The notes under the pieces: model-generated
What the model was told of the DNA's origin: nothing
Databases searched by the model: none
The model's input: only the letters and a program-made list of their open reading frames with translations
In this document: one piece after another, positions 53,779-63,097 of the stretch
Layout: every line of letters starts with the position of its first letter
Position numbering within the stretch: the stretch's first letter is position 1
NCBI RefSeq assembly: GCF_014109805.1
Contig: NZ_CP059400.1
Location: forward strand, 2,946,001-3,010,000
DNA length: 64,000 nucleotides
Direction of reading: 5' to 3'
Source of the DNA: Legionella sp. PC1000
GTDB taxonomy: Bacteria; Pseudomonadota; Gammaproteobacteria; Legionellales; Legionellaceae
Position numbers and translations under genes: made by a program

Positions 53779-54849
53779 ATGAGACAAATATTTAAAATTA
53801 ATAAAGCCATCAGATCAGCGAGCTCTGTATTTAAAACGCCTCAATCTCAAATAATGCTTTCGCAAAAAAAAACATCAAAACCATCGGTTGCAGCTCAAAA
53901 AATAACAACAATAGCCCCCCCTGTGACAAAAGCACTCAATCCGCTATTTTTTACAAAATTAAAAGCAGAGGAACACAAACAGTTTACGACTAAAAAACGG
54001 CATCGCTCTGAATATAAAGACAATTACAGCGCTGCACTCAACTTGCCTTATTCAAATTATCAATTAGCTGTAAAGCACCGCGATCACAATGCGCTTCTTA
54101 TCATGTCGAAACAAAATATTATTGAACATGCAAATCGACGTGTTGATTTATTTTTTTACACATTAATTGCTTATTATAAAACGGGGATTTTGCCAACCTA
54201 TGGGCATACAACATTGCAACATGGTAGAGGACGCACCACACGAAGTAATATAAGTATCTCTGAGGCATGTCATAGCAGCTTGATTCCTTCATTAGTGGAT
54301 ACAACTATTTATCAAAATAAACAAACAGGAGAAAAACATAAAAGTTTACTGTCTGACACACATTTTATGGATAGTCTGAACGCCACAGTCGAATTGCCTC
54401 CTTTTGTCAATGATCTGGATGATCTGTTAGAAAATGCATTAAGGGAAAAAAGTTTGAATATACTTCGCGAGGTTTCACTTGGAGTAATCAATCCAGTTAG
54501 AGGATTAACTCAGTTTTTGCAAATATTGAGTACCGTTTTAAAGGATCTTAGAGAAGATGCTGAAAATAAAAGCAAATCAGCCCTACCCAAGCATCCCTTA
54601 ATCAAACAACAATCGATTAGCCCAAATCTGATTGAACTTGTACGAACAGGGTCATTATCGACCACCTATTTACCTCAGACACAGACCGCAAATGATGAGT
54701 ACATCCAACTCCTACTTAGAATGACGCCCGAAGAAAAAGCATCATTCAAAGATGAGCACAGTAAAGAAAAGATATACCTCAATAAAATTATGGAGTTACA
54801 AAACGAAATTTTACATACGCAAAGCAACCAATTCCCATCATTTAAGTAA
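53779..54849 (+). CDS. Orphan protein, candidate Dot/Icm effector
   Basis: It has 356 residues from ATG 53779, supported by ggaggg eight bases upstream; an in-frame ATG at 53752 is weaker. A basic Ser/Thr/Lys-rich N-terminus (about 1-80) is followed by a helical body. There is no signal peptide and no known motif. The acidic region near the C-terminus (MTPEEKASFKDEHSKEKIYL) before the end HTQSNQFPSFK resembles type IV substrate tails. It is AT-rich and single. The effector call is inference. Confidence 0.55.
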   Translation: MRQIFKINKAIRSASSVFKTPQSQIMLSQKKTSKPSVAAQKITTIAPPVTKALNPLFFTKLKAEEHKQFTTKKRHRSEYKDNYSAALNLPYSNYQLAVKHRDHNALLIMSKQNIIEHANRRVDLFFYTLIAYYKTGILPTYGHTTLQHGRGRTTRSNISISEACHSSLIPSLVDTTIYQNKQTGEKHKSLLSDTHFMDSLNATVELPPFVNDLDDLLENALREKSLNILREVSLGVINPVRGLTQFLQILSTVLKDLREDAENKSKSALPKHPLIKQQSISPNLIELVRTGSLSTTYLPQTQTANDEYIQLLLRMTPEEKASFKDEHSKEKIYLNKIMELQNEILHTQSNQFPSFK

Positions 54850-54892
54850 AGAAAACCAAGGGGTAGTGCACATAATAATCTTAACCTTATCG

Positions 54893-55000
54893 CTACCTCC
54901 TCTTCCCAGCACGTGTTCGTGGGTGTTCCGCAAAACTATAACCACTCTGCCTAAGTACTGTGCCTTATACCGCAGTACGCAGGCACTAAGGAAAACCGGA
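54893..55000. repeat. Degenerate palindromic repeat
   Basis: CTGCCTAAGTACTGTGCCTTATACCGCAGTACGCAGGC is a worn family 1 hairpin. CCCAGCACGTGTTCGTGGGTG just before it is a worn arm of the ACTTGTTCGCG variant. Nothing else is seen between 54850 and the next gene. Confidence 0.55.
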
Positions 55001-55103
55001 AGCTAAGTAAGAAGAAACTGCCTCTAGCTATACCTGAGAGATTTGACTAAAATACAGTAGCTTAGTTGCTGATAAATAAAAACTTTTACACGGGTGTCAA
55101 TTT

Positions 55104-56474
55104 ATGAATATCCATGCTGTTGTTGAAGAACAGAGAAAATTTGCTGCTGCCGGACAAGCTAAAAAAATTGATTTTCGTAAACAGCAACTGCAAAAATTGA
55201 AGACGATTATTAAACAAAATGAGCAGCTCCTCTATGAAGCGCTGTATGCAGATATAAAAAAATCCCAGTTTGAAACCCATTTAACTGAGCTTGCCATGAT
55301 TTATCATGAGCTTGATCAAGCAATAAAATCGGTACGTAAATGGGCAAAACCCAAATCCAAAAGAACGGAATTAGTACTTCAACCAGGAAAGAGTTTTATC
55401 TTACCCGAACCTTACGGCACGACGCTTATTATCGGTGCATGGAACTATCCCTATCAGCTGACTTTAAGTCCTCTAATCGCATCCATGGCAGCAGGAAATA
55501 CCAGCATTATCAAACCAAGTGAGCTACCACAAAATACTTCATCCGCTCTCGCAAAAATAATCAATCAAAATTTTGATCCGTCTTATCTTTATGTCGCAGA
55601 AGGCGGTGCCGAGGTAACTCAGGAGCTTCTTAGCATTCGTTTTGATAAGATCTTCTTTACTGGCAGTACTGCCATAGGAAAAATCGTAGCCAAAGCTGCA
55701 GCAGAACACTTAACTCCCGTCACCTTGGAATTAGGCGGAAAAAGTCCTTGCCTTGTTTTTGCGGATGCCGATCTCAAAATTTCAGCCCAGCGTATTGTTT
55801 GGGGCAAGTTTTTAAACGCAGGCCAAACCTGTATTGCACCAGATTATCTTTTAGTTGAAGAATCGATTTATCAACCCTTATTGGAAGAACTCAAAAACCA
55901 AATCAAGGAAATTATTGGTCCTAATCCTCTTACAAGCGAAAGCTATGTACGAATTATCAATCAAAAACATGTACAACGCTTAAAAAAACTCATCGACCCT
56001 CAAAAATTATTTACAGGGGGAGAAGTCATTGAGACAGAAAATTATATTGAGCCAACAATTCTTAAGGATGTCAGTTTTGCTGATGGAATTATGAAAGAAG
56101 AGATTTTTGGCCCAATTTTACCGGTTATTCCTTTTTCCGATCTGCACGCTGTTCTCCAGGAAATAAAACAACGTCCACGTCCTTTATCACTTTATGTTTT
56201 TACAAAAAACTCAAACGTGCAAACACAAATTTTGCATGAGGTTTCCTTTGGCGGTGGTTGTATAAATGATGTGATTATGCATATTTGTAATTCCCACCTT
56301 CCCTTTGGTGGTATCGGAGAAAGTGGTATGGGGAGTTACCACGGTGAAGCAGGTTTTAAAACGTTTAGCCACTTCAAAAGTATTTTGAAAAGGCCTTTTT
56401 GGTTTGAGTTGCCTATTAAATATAGGCCATATAGCCAATGGAAACAGAAGATAATCCGAGCTCTTTTAGGGTAA
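55104..56474 (+). CDS. Aldehyde dehydrogenase, class 3 type
   Basis: It oxidises aliphatic or aromatic aldehydes with NAD(P)+. The 456 residues match the short class 3/CalB-like group. Seen: IIGAWNYPYQLTLSPLIASM, FFTGSTAIGKIVAKAA, the Glu motif LELGGKSPCLVFADADL, the catalytic Cys in NAGQTCIAPDY, EEIFGPILPV and PFGGIGESGMGSYHG. The C-terminus lacks the long hydrophobic anchor of fatty aldehyde dehydrogenases. Single gene. Confidence 0.94.
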   Translation: MNIHAVVEEQRKFAAAGQAKKIDFRKQQLQKLKTIIKQNEQLLYEALYADIKKSQFETHLTELAMIYHELDQAIKSVRKWAKPKSKRTELVLQPGKSFILPEPYGTTLIIGAWNYPYQLTLSPLIASMAAGNTSIIKPSELPQNTSSALAKIINQNFDPSYLYVAEGGAEVTQELLSIRFDKIFFTGSTAIGKIVAKAAAEHLTPVTLELGGKSPCLVFADADLKISAQRIVWGKFLNAGQTCIAPDYLLVEESIYQPLLEELKNQIKEIIGPNPLTSESYVRIINQKHVQRLKKLIDPQKLFTGGEVIETENYIEPTILKDVSFADGIMKEEIFGPILPVIPFSDLHAVLQEIKQRPRPLSLYVFTKNSNVQTQILHEVSFGGGCINDVIMHICNSHLPFGGIGESGMGSYHGEAGFKTFSHFKSILKRPFWFELPIKYRPYSQWKQKIIRALLG

Positions 56475-56618
56475 GTTAATACACATAAACTCAAAATCAC
56501 CATCCTTTGATTTGGGTTATGTCAATCAATCTCGATTTTAAAAGCGACAAACAATCTAGGATTTTAGAAGCATTTTCTCCTCAAAATATAACAATTGCTT
56601 CTCGTTTACATAAACTGT

Positions 56619-57077
56619 TTATGGTGTAGGATTTTCCCCTATTTCCTTTTCGTTCTGGGCAGCACGTTGGGCCCGCTTAGCAATAGCTTCTTGTAATTGC
56701 ACAAAAAAGCGAGAAGGTTGCAGAGGTTGACTCACTTCTGATTCAAGCTGTTTTCCCCATGACTCATCCAGTTCAGATTGAATATTTAACTCATCATCCA
56801 ACATTGAATCTAAAGCATGGGTTTTTTGTTGATAAGAAATTACGAATGTTCTGCAGGCATCAACAAAGCAAGAATTTTCTTCCAAGATCAAAGCAGAATT
56901 ACTGAGAAAGCCAATAATGCGTTCATCTTTATGATTTTTCTGATTTTGTATTACTAAAAACAAAAATTCTTTTAATAAAAGATAAATTGATGAGTAATCC
57001 ACATCGCTTTCCCCTTTTTGTCCGTATTTATCCACCAAATTTTGCAATAATTTAATACATTCTTTACTCACTGGCAT
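56619..57077 (-). CDS. Hypothetical helical protein, 152 aa
   Basis: Family not recognised. It is soluble and helical. A middle stretch with two Cys (ENSCFVDACRTFVISYQQ) is followed by a very acidic region (SMLDDELNIQSELDESWGKQ) and a basic helix (AIAKRAQRAAQNEKE). Ribosome site gggag lies before ATG 57077. It diverges from the hybrid kinase gene. Confidence 0.55.
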   Translation of the reverse strand: MPVSKECIKLLQNLVDKYGQKGESDVDYSSIYLLLKEFLFLVIQNQKNHKDERIIGFLSNSALILEENSCFVDACRTFVISYQQKTHALDSMLDDELNIQSELDESWGKQLESEVSQPLQPSRFFVQLQEAIAKRAQRAAQNEKEIGENPTP

Positions 57078-57256
57078 TCCTTTCTCCCAATAAATAAACC
57101 TTTCTTTATTAAAAACGCTGAAAGCTAATTAAGCAAGAAAAAATAGTGTGCTTTTAGAATTTGATTCAGTTATCTTAAATCATTTTTAAATATGCCTCCT
57201 TAGCTTGTACGCTGCCAATATTGGGTCTATAACTTTAAGAATAAAAGAGAGCACTT

Positions 57257-59728
57257 ATGTCAGAAAAGAAAGCTAAACTTAAAATCAGCAGTCCTAAGGA
57301 ATCTCCTGAGTCACCTTCTGTTGAAGCAAATCCTTCTATTCTTGCAAGCATCATTAAAGAATTGCCAGGCAGTATTTATTGGAAAGATAAAAATGGGGTG
57401 TATTTAGGTTGTAATGACACCATGCTTGAAATGACTGGAATGAAATCCATAATTGGAAAAACAGATTTCGATATGCCATGGGCAGCATCTGCAGAAACAA
57501 TTCGCAATAATGATTTAAAAGTAATGGCGCTTAATTCTTCATTAGAACTGGAGGAAACAGGAATATTAGCCGATGGGAAACAAGCTGTTGTATTAACCAG
57601 GAAAACCCCACTACGCGATGAACAAGGAAATGTAGTGGGTATCCTAGGCATATCACTGAACATTACCCATCGTAAAAAGCAAGAAGCGGATTTACGTTCA
57701 AGCCAGGAAAAGACGCAATCAACTTTAGAAAATATTCTTGCCAATATGCCGGGACATGTTTATTGGAAAGACAAAAATGGGGTGTATTTGGGATGCAATA
57801 ACCGACAAGCACGAAGTGTAGGATTTCAATTTGGCTATGAACTGATAGGGAAAACCGATTTTGATTTACCTTGGGGTGAAACCCAAGCAGAGTTATTTCG
57901 GCAAAATGATCTTTATATTATGCAAACCGGTGAAACTGAAATTATTGAAGAAAAAGCCCTGATCGATGGGAAAAATGCCATTTTTTTAAGTCATAAATCC
58001 CCGATGCGCAATAAAAAAGGGGAAATTACCGGGGTACTTGGTATTTCAATTAACATCACTGAACGCAAAAAAATTGAAGCTGAGCTCAAGATTGCAAAAG
58101 AAAAAGCCGAAGCAGCAAGCCTTGCAAAAACAGAATTTCTTGAAAATATGCGACATGACATCCGCACGCCCCTGACTGGTATTGTTGGATTTGCAGATCT
58201 CATTAAATCGGAAGCAAAAAGTGCTCAGATTCAAGAATATGCGGATAACCTGGTAGCATCCAGCCATGCCTTGCTTGATTTCATGGATGAGGTTCTCGAA
58301 GCAATCCATGTCAGTTCTGGCGAGGTGCCCGAAGTTAGAAAAAAATTCGTCTTACAACGAATCGTTCAACATGTTATTGATCTTAATAAAGCCAAAGCAT
58401 CTGCAAAACACCTGCATTTATCTTTGAATTTTGATCCCAATATTCCCAAATACCTTATTGGTGATCCTGTGCGCATCCATCGGATTTTGCTGGAGCTGAT
58501 TGCTAACTCGTTGAATTTCACCGATACAGGCTTTGTAAAATTAACCGCTAAACTGGCAAAACAAGAAAATCGCGAAATCATTATTCAATTTGTCGTAGAA
58601 GATAGTGGAATGGGTATTCCCAAAGACAAGCAACAGGAAATTTTTCTGCAATTTAAACGCTTAACGCCTTCCTACAAAGGAATTTATAAAGGAGCAGGCT
58701 TAGGTCTTGCAGTAATCAAACAGTTTATTGATGAATTAGATGGGGAAATATATGTTGAGAGTACGGTTGCCAAAGGAACGCTCTTCACCTGCATCATTCC
58801 CTTTAAAACAGCACTTTTAGAAGATGAAACGGGCATTGAGAAAGATTTTGTCGAGCTCAATATCCCAACTTTTGCACGAAATACTGCTATCACTCAAGCT
58901 CCAGACTCATCTGCAAAACCCTTTAAACATCGTATCTTATTAGTTGAAGACAATACCATTGCACAAACAATCGCAAAGGAAATGTTGAATAAATGTAATT
59001 GTCACGTTGATATAGCAGTTGATGGACAATCTGCTTTACAATTCTGGAAGAAAAACAAGTACGATTTAATTTTCATGGATATCGGTTTACCTGATATAGA
59101 TGGTTATCAAGTGACCCATCACATTCGTGTACAAGAAATCACTAAAAACCATCACACCCCCATCATTGCACTAACAGCTCATGTCGGTGAAGAAAACAAG
59201 CAACGATGTATTGAGTCAGGAATAAACGCAGTACTCAGTAAACCCCTAACTCAAAAAAATTGTTGTGATATTTTAAATTCATTTATTCCCTCCATACAAA
59301 AAGAAAAAGGAATCTCCTCTGAACTTGATGTTTTAGATTTACCACCAACAGAAGAACAATTTTTTGAACTTTCTAGATTTCCTCTACTTGATATTGAAGA
59401 AGGAATTAAAACTACTGGCACAGAAGATATGCTCTGCAAGATGCTCAAGTTAATGCTCAATCATTCTCTTCTTGAAGATATTCCCCTACTAAAAAAAGCG
59501 CATGCACAAGGTGACTGGGAAAAAACCCAGAACCTTGCCCATAAAATTAAGGGAGGTGTGATGTATGTCGGCGCCATCCGTTTGAAAATCGCCTGCCAAT
59601 ATCTCGAGCGTTATTGGAAATCAGGACAACGTAATTTATTGGAGAAATTGTATCAGCAAATGATTCAAGTGGTTGATGAAACAACTTCTGAGATTCAAAA
59701 ATGGATAAAGGCAAAAACACCCCATTAA
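57257..59728 (+). CDS. PAS-PAS hybrid sensor kinase with receiver and HPt domains
   Basis: A soluble ArcB-like phosphorelay protein of 823 residues. Two PAS domains (about 27-138 and 153-270) share an almost identical WKDKNGVYLGCN motif. HisKA has His300 in ENMRHDIRTPLTG. The ATPase domain has ELIANSLNFTD, EDSGMGIP and GAGLGLAVIK. The receiver has ILLVEDNTIA and phospho-Asp608 in IFMDIGLPDIDG. HPt has His762 in AHKIKGGVMYVGA. All four phosphorelay sites are present. The output regulator is not in the window. It is convergent with the cyclodipeptide synthase gene. Confidence 0.95.
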   Translation: MSEKKAKLKISSPKESPESPSVEANPSILASIIKELPGSIYWKDKNGVYLGCNDTMLEMTGMKSIIGKTDFDMPWAASAETIRNNDLKVMALNSSLELEETGILADGKQAVVLTRKTPLRDEQGNVVGILGISLNITHRKKQEADLRSSQEKTQSTLENILANMPGHVYWKDKNGVYLGCNNRQARSVGFQFGYELIGKTDFDLPWGETQAELFRQNDLYIMQTGETEIIEEKALIDGKNAIFLSHKSPMRNKKGEITGVLGISINITERKKIEAELKIAKEKAEAASLAKTEFLENMRHDIRTPLTGIVGFADLIKSEAKSAQIQEYADNLVASSHALLDFMDEVLEAIHVSSGEVPEVRKKFVLQRIVQHVIDLNKAKASAKHLHLSLNFDPNIPKYLIGDPVRIHRILLELIANSLNFTDTGFVKLTAKLAKQENREIIIQFVVEDSGMGIPKDKQQEIFLQFKRLTPSYKGIYKGAGLGLAVIKQFIDELDGEIYVESTVAKGTLFTCIIPFKTALLEDETGIEKDFVELNIPTFARNTAITQAPDSSAKPFKHRILLVEDNTIAQTIAKEMLNKCNCHVDIAVDGQSALQFWKKNKYDLIFMDIGLPDIDGYQVTHHIRVQEITKNHHTPIIALTAHVGEENKQRCIESGINAVLSKPLTQKNCCDILNSFIPSIQKEKGISSELDVLDLPPTEEQFFELSRFPLLDIEEGIKTTGTEDMLCKMLKLMLNHSLLEDIPLLKKAHAQGDWEKTQNLAHKIKGGVMYVGAIRLKIACQYLERYWKSGQRNLLEKLYQQMIQVVDETTSEIQKWIKAKTPH

Positions 59729-59772
59729 TTTAGATATTTTTGCACCCAGGCTACACATTTAAATGAAAACAC

Positions 59773-60546
59773 TTAAAAATCGCCAACCACAGAGTCATTT
59801 TCCAGAGCACCTTCCTGAATCGTTTGAAACTCATCTCCTTTTACCTTTCCAGGATATTTTTTAAATCGAAGTGCAACTGGCCTTAAATAATTTGGATAAT
59901 GAGGCTTGATTAAATAGTCATAAGTGGCTGCCATCGCCTTGTTTCTGCCGCTGGGATAAACTTCAAAATCATATGCTTTCTCTGTCCATAGGCACATCAC
60001 CGAACACTCTTCGAGCAAATAATCAAGACAAAGTCTGAATGCCCGCTCATAATCAACATTCACAGCAGAAAATCGGCTCAAGTAGCGTGTTAAAAAATCA
60101 TCGATATTGGCATGGATCGCATGACGAAATGATTTATTGGAGTCATATTCTTTTTGTACTCGTATATAGCTTTCAATGTAATTCTGACTGTTGTACCAAT
60201 CATCCCAACGCATAATTTCAAAGGGTATGGTTAATTGATTGTAAGCCATTTCATTTCTCAGCAACCAATCATCACCTTCTTTTACAGCAAGCTGATATAA
60301 TTCATCCGGGGTCCCTTGATGCATAATACCCATCGTATGGCGTTGAACACTATCATCAACAAGGATGGTACACTGCTTAAATGCTCCATTAATGAGTTTA
60401 ATCACCGCTGCAAATTTTTCACCCTCATGGATGGGTTGCCCCACACTGATGGGCATAAGACAAGAAGATAGAGGGAACCGTTTTCTTTCTTCTACTGGGT
60501 TTTCTCTAAAGGAAGCTTTCACAATCCTGTTATCAATTAAACTCAT
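59773..60546 (-). CDS. tRNA-dependent cyclodipeptide synthase, XYP subfamily
   Basis: It diverts two aminoacyl-tRNAs to a 2,5-diketopiperazine. The 257 residues match the family. The acyl-accepting Ser is residue 34 in MPISVGQPIHEGEKF. LVDDSVQRH follows. Tyr176 and Glu180 (DYLLEE) have the same four-residue spacing as AlbC Tyr178/Glu182. Val196-Tyr197-Pro198 (FEVYPSG) is the XYP signature, against NYH in AlbC. XYP members from Fluoribacter dumoffii and Rickettsiella grylli have been studied. An excellent ribosome site (aaaggaggt) precedes ATG 60546. No tailoring oxidase or methyltransferase adjoins it. Confidence 0.9.
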   Translation of the reverse strand: MSLIDNRIVKASFRENPVEERKRFPLSSCLMPISVGQPIHEGEKFAAVIKLINGAFKQCTILVDDSVQRHTMGIMHQGTPDELYQLAVKEGDDWLLRNEMAYNQLTIPFEIMRWDDWYNSQNYIESYIRVQKEYDSNKSFRHAIHANIDDFLTRYLSRFSAVNVDYERAFRLCLDYLLEECSVMCLWTEKAYDFEVYPSGRNKAMAATYDYLIKPHYPNYLRPVALRFKKYPGKVKGDEFQTIQEGALENDSVVGDF

Positions 60547-60670
60547 ATTCCTTACCTCCTTTTGAGTTTTAAATCGCTATTTTTTGCATAAAATGAAATC
60601 ATATTTTATTTTATAAAAGCCACACTGTCCATTAAAGGTTCATCAGCACATTTCGTTCACATAATAATTA

Positions 60671-60692
60671 CTTAATGTTATTATTGTATAAT
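60671..60692 (+). promoter_or_regulatory. Putative promoter with PmrA-box-like element
   Basis: CTTAATGTT at 60671-60679 matches the Legionella PmrA box (cTTAATatT) at eight of nine positions. TATAAT at 60687-60692 is a perfect -10. A transcript starting near 60699 would have a short leader to ATG 60732. The spacing of box and -10 is shorter than usual, so the PmrA assignment is tentative. Confidence 0.45.
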
Positions 60693-60731
60693 TTGTGTAA
60701 TATATATATCAAACCTAAAAGCGAGTATGAA

Positions 60732-61928
60732 ATGTCTTATAGAATAGATAATCCTGGTGGTGGTGATTGTGGATTTTATGCATTGGCTATAGGTTTAATA
60801 GCGACCATTCAAAAAGAATACGAAGAAAACAAGAAAAACAAAACTTTTACTCAATGGCAAAAGAAAGGTCTTAATCATGTGAGCTTACCAGAAATTCTAG
60901 ACATTGATTTAAATCAGCTCTACGAATCTCCCTATACTTATAAAAAAGAAACCCTGCTTAAATTACAAATGTCTTTAAGAGATATTTCTGCCACTGCATA
61001 TAAAAATGATCTTCTTAAAAAAATAGCACAAGCAAAAAGTAGCGGAAGCACCCAGGTTGAAAGCTCACCTGTATATCATAAGTTTATGGAGTTAGTGCAC
61101 TATTACTTAAAAGAAGAGCAAGAAGAGAATGCACTGGATAAAATAAAACAGTTCAACGAGTTGGCTTTATCACCTGAAGTCCTTGACTTAGCGCAAAAAA
61201 CTGCGAAGTCATTGGAGCCAAAGCTTCAAGGTAAATCCTTTGAGCAAGGGCAAAAAATAGAAAATGCACATGTTAAAGAGGCATTAATGGCAGACGTGCT
61301 CTCTGGTGGTAAAGAAAATTCTCGTTCCGTCATTTTGAAAGGTATAGAAAAGATTAAGGAACAAGGAAGATGGGCAACACATAGTGATTTAAAAGAAGTT
61401 GCGGAGCAACTTGAGGTAAATCTCTACGTAACCAATGAACTCAATGGAGCACCGAAGAAGGGGTGCCCTACTATTGTTTTAAATAACGAAGGTCAGTCAA
61501 TCCATTGGACAACCACTGTAGAGGAATTGCCTGCGCCTAAAGTTAAGCCTGTTGAAAAACGTATTGAGAGTCCAAAACCAATAGAAGAAACTCATACGTC
61601 TTCTAAAGAGCAGGAATCTTCTAAAACTCGTGAGTCTTCTAAAGAGCATGAATCTTCTAAAGATAGAGAATCCCGAGTAATTGCAGCAACTGTAAGCACT
61701 CAAATTAATGAAGAGAAAGCAGAGCGTTATCAACAACACGTAAAGACACTCATGGTCAGTGCATCCGATCCGAGGTTCTTTGCTAGTGTTCAAAAAAGAA
61801 TAGAAAACCTTGATAAACTTGATAAGGAAGAAGCTCTTAAGAATGAACATGGCGCTCAAATTGAATCGGATGAAGATTTTGCTATACGCTTACAAGAAGC
61901 AGAGTTCAGACGAGCTAATCTGAAGTAA
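60732..61928 (+). CDS. OTU-like cysteine protease, candidate deubiquitinase effector
   Basis: About 398 residues from ATG 60732; an in-frame start at 60675 reads through the likely promoter. It opens with an OTU-like active site, DNPGGGDCGFYALAIGL (Cys13), and closes the domain with GQSIHWTTTV (His258), the Cys/His arrangement of OTU deubiquitinases. A helical insert of about 150 residues lies between. Then comes a six-residue repeat, ESSKxx, four times (about 293-316). The C-terminal DEDFAIRLQEAEF resembles an inverted ubiquitin-interacting motif. Legionella Lot effectors are OTU enzymes. Secretion is inferred. Confidence 0.75.
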   Translation: MSYRIDNPGGGDCGFYALAIGLIATIQKEYEENKKNKTFTQWQKKGLNHVSLPEILDIDLNQLYESPYTYKKETLLKLQMSLRDISATAYKNDLLKKIAQAKSSGSTQVESSPVYHKFMELVHYYLKEEQEENALDKIKQFNELALSPEVLDLAQKTAKSLEPKLQGKSFEQGQKIENAHVKEALMADVLSGGKENSRSVILKGIEKIKEQGRWATHSDLKEVAEQLEVNLYVTNELNGAPKKGCPTIVLNNEGQSIHWTTTVEELPAPKVKPVEKRIESPKPIEETHTSSKEQESSKTRESSKEHESSKDRESRVIAATVSTQINEEKAERYQQHVKTLMVSASDPRFFASVQKRIENLDKLDKEEALKNEHGAQIESDEDFAIRLQEAEFRRANLK

Positions 61929-62141
61929 GAACTATTAAAACTGTTTGGAAATAAAAACACCCTGGAATATGGGTGTTATTCCTTTTTTGAGCCTGATTCA
62001 ATATTCGAGCATTCATAAGCTTTTTTTCGTTCAAGATGAGCCAAATATGGCTTTCCTCTCATAGAACCGTGAACAACTTGTTATACCACAATACCTTAAC
62101 TAATATAACGTAAAAGCACAGAGTATTCATTTAAGGGATTT

Positions 62142-62654
62142 ATGATGAACACCATTCAACGCTTTATCAAAGCACAACAAGGCCAAGACGCATATATCTC
62201 ATTCCAACAGGCTTATGATGAACTCAAAGCTGGAAGCAAACAAAGCCACTGGATATGGTATGTCTTTCCTCAGTTAAAACAGCTTGGGTTCAGTTCTATA
62301 GCTCAACATTTTGGCATTGTTGATTTCAAAGAAACGTGCGCCTATTTGCAAAATGAAGAACTTTTTCAAAATTATGATGCAATAAGCCAACTGGTAGAAC
62401 AACAACTAAAAAGAAAAATCCCTGCTCTTATCCTTATGAATGGGGATACGGATACTAAGAAACTGGTGTCAAGCCTCACTTTATTTCGAGAAGCGGCTTC
62501 ATTTCTTGAGCGCCAGGGAGATACATCGCAGGATTTTGCTGCACTTGCTCATTGTTGTGATCGAATTCTAAACGAAACCGCAAAACAAGGTTATTTTCCT
62601 TGTGAGCTCACTCTTGATTTGGTACAGGAACAGAAAAATAATCAGTATGACTAG
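62142..62654 (+). CDS. DUF1810 protein
   Basis: It has 170 residues. The family motifs RFIKAQQGQDAYISFQQAYD, ELKAGSKQSHWIWYVFPQLK, and FGIVDFKETCAYLQNEEL are clear. DUF1810 proteins are small soluble proteins of unknown function; NMR/crystal forms exist for homologues, but no activity is known to me. Start ATG 62142 (ATG 62145 possible), with aaggga upstream. Single gene. Confidence 0.92.
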   Translation: MMNTIQRFIKAQQGQDAYISFQQAYDELKAGSKQSHWIWYVFPQLKQLGFSSIAQHFGIVDFKETCAYLQNEELFQNYDAISQLVEQQLKRKIPALILMNGDTDTKKLVSSLTLFREAASFLERQGDTSQDFAALAHCCDRILNETAKQGYFPCELTLDLVQEQKNNQYD

Positions 62655-62691
62655 CACGTGGACAATTCCTCCATAGCTATGTCCCGTGATT

Positions 62692-62985
62692 TTTTCCTGT
62701 CTCTTGATCACATCTTTGCCTACGCCCCGCGGCTTGTCCGCGAGGTCCAGTGTTTTAGGGCAGAGCCTCTGGATCCTGCGGACAAGCCCTGAACGATCGT
62801 CAGTTTTCTAAATTTATCATGTACCACTTAAGTTTCTCTACGTACCGCTTAAATTTCTCTACGTACTGCTTTCCTACATACCGCGCTTTATGCGCGGTAT
62901 CCAGAACGATATTTTAAGATGCCGCTGAGCATTTCTATAGCAAGATCCCCTGGATACCGCGCATAAAGCGCGGGACGTAGGCAGT
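62692..62985. repeat. Composite palindromic repeat, family 1 (longest copy)
   Basis: It fills most of the 443-bp gap before the peptidase gene. Left part 62692-62790 matches the window start and its inverse at 12405-12487. Positions 62778-62848 are the reverse complement of 12334-12404 (70 of 71 bases). Right part 62884-62975 is the reverse complement of about 18092-18185. It thus joins three modules that occur separately elsewhere. No ORF is credible in it. Confidence 0.92.
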
Positions 62986-63097
62986 GAAAATTGACCAACA
63001 CACCATGGGACAAATTAAAAATTTTTTGGCCCTGTTTTTTCTTTCTTTCTAAGGTGTATGATTGCTTCATAAAATAATTTAAATTATCGGAAATATA

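Noticed and set aside
60675..60731. Longer N-terminus for the OTU-like protein
   Set aside because: The extension contains a TATAAT promoter box, and its residues (LLLYNLCNIYIKPKSEYE) do not fit the start of an OTU domain.
61497..61859. 120-codon minus-strand ORF rich in Phe and Arg
   Set aside because: It is the antisense of the ESSKxx repeat region and carries the mirrored repeat. A shadow.
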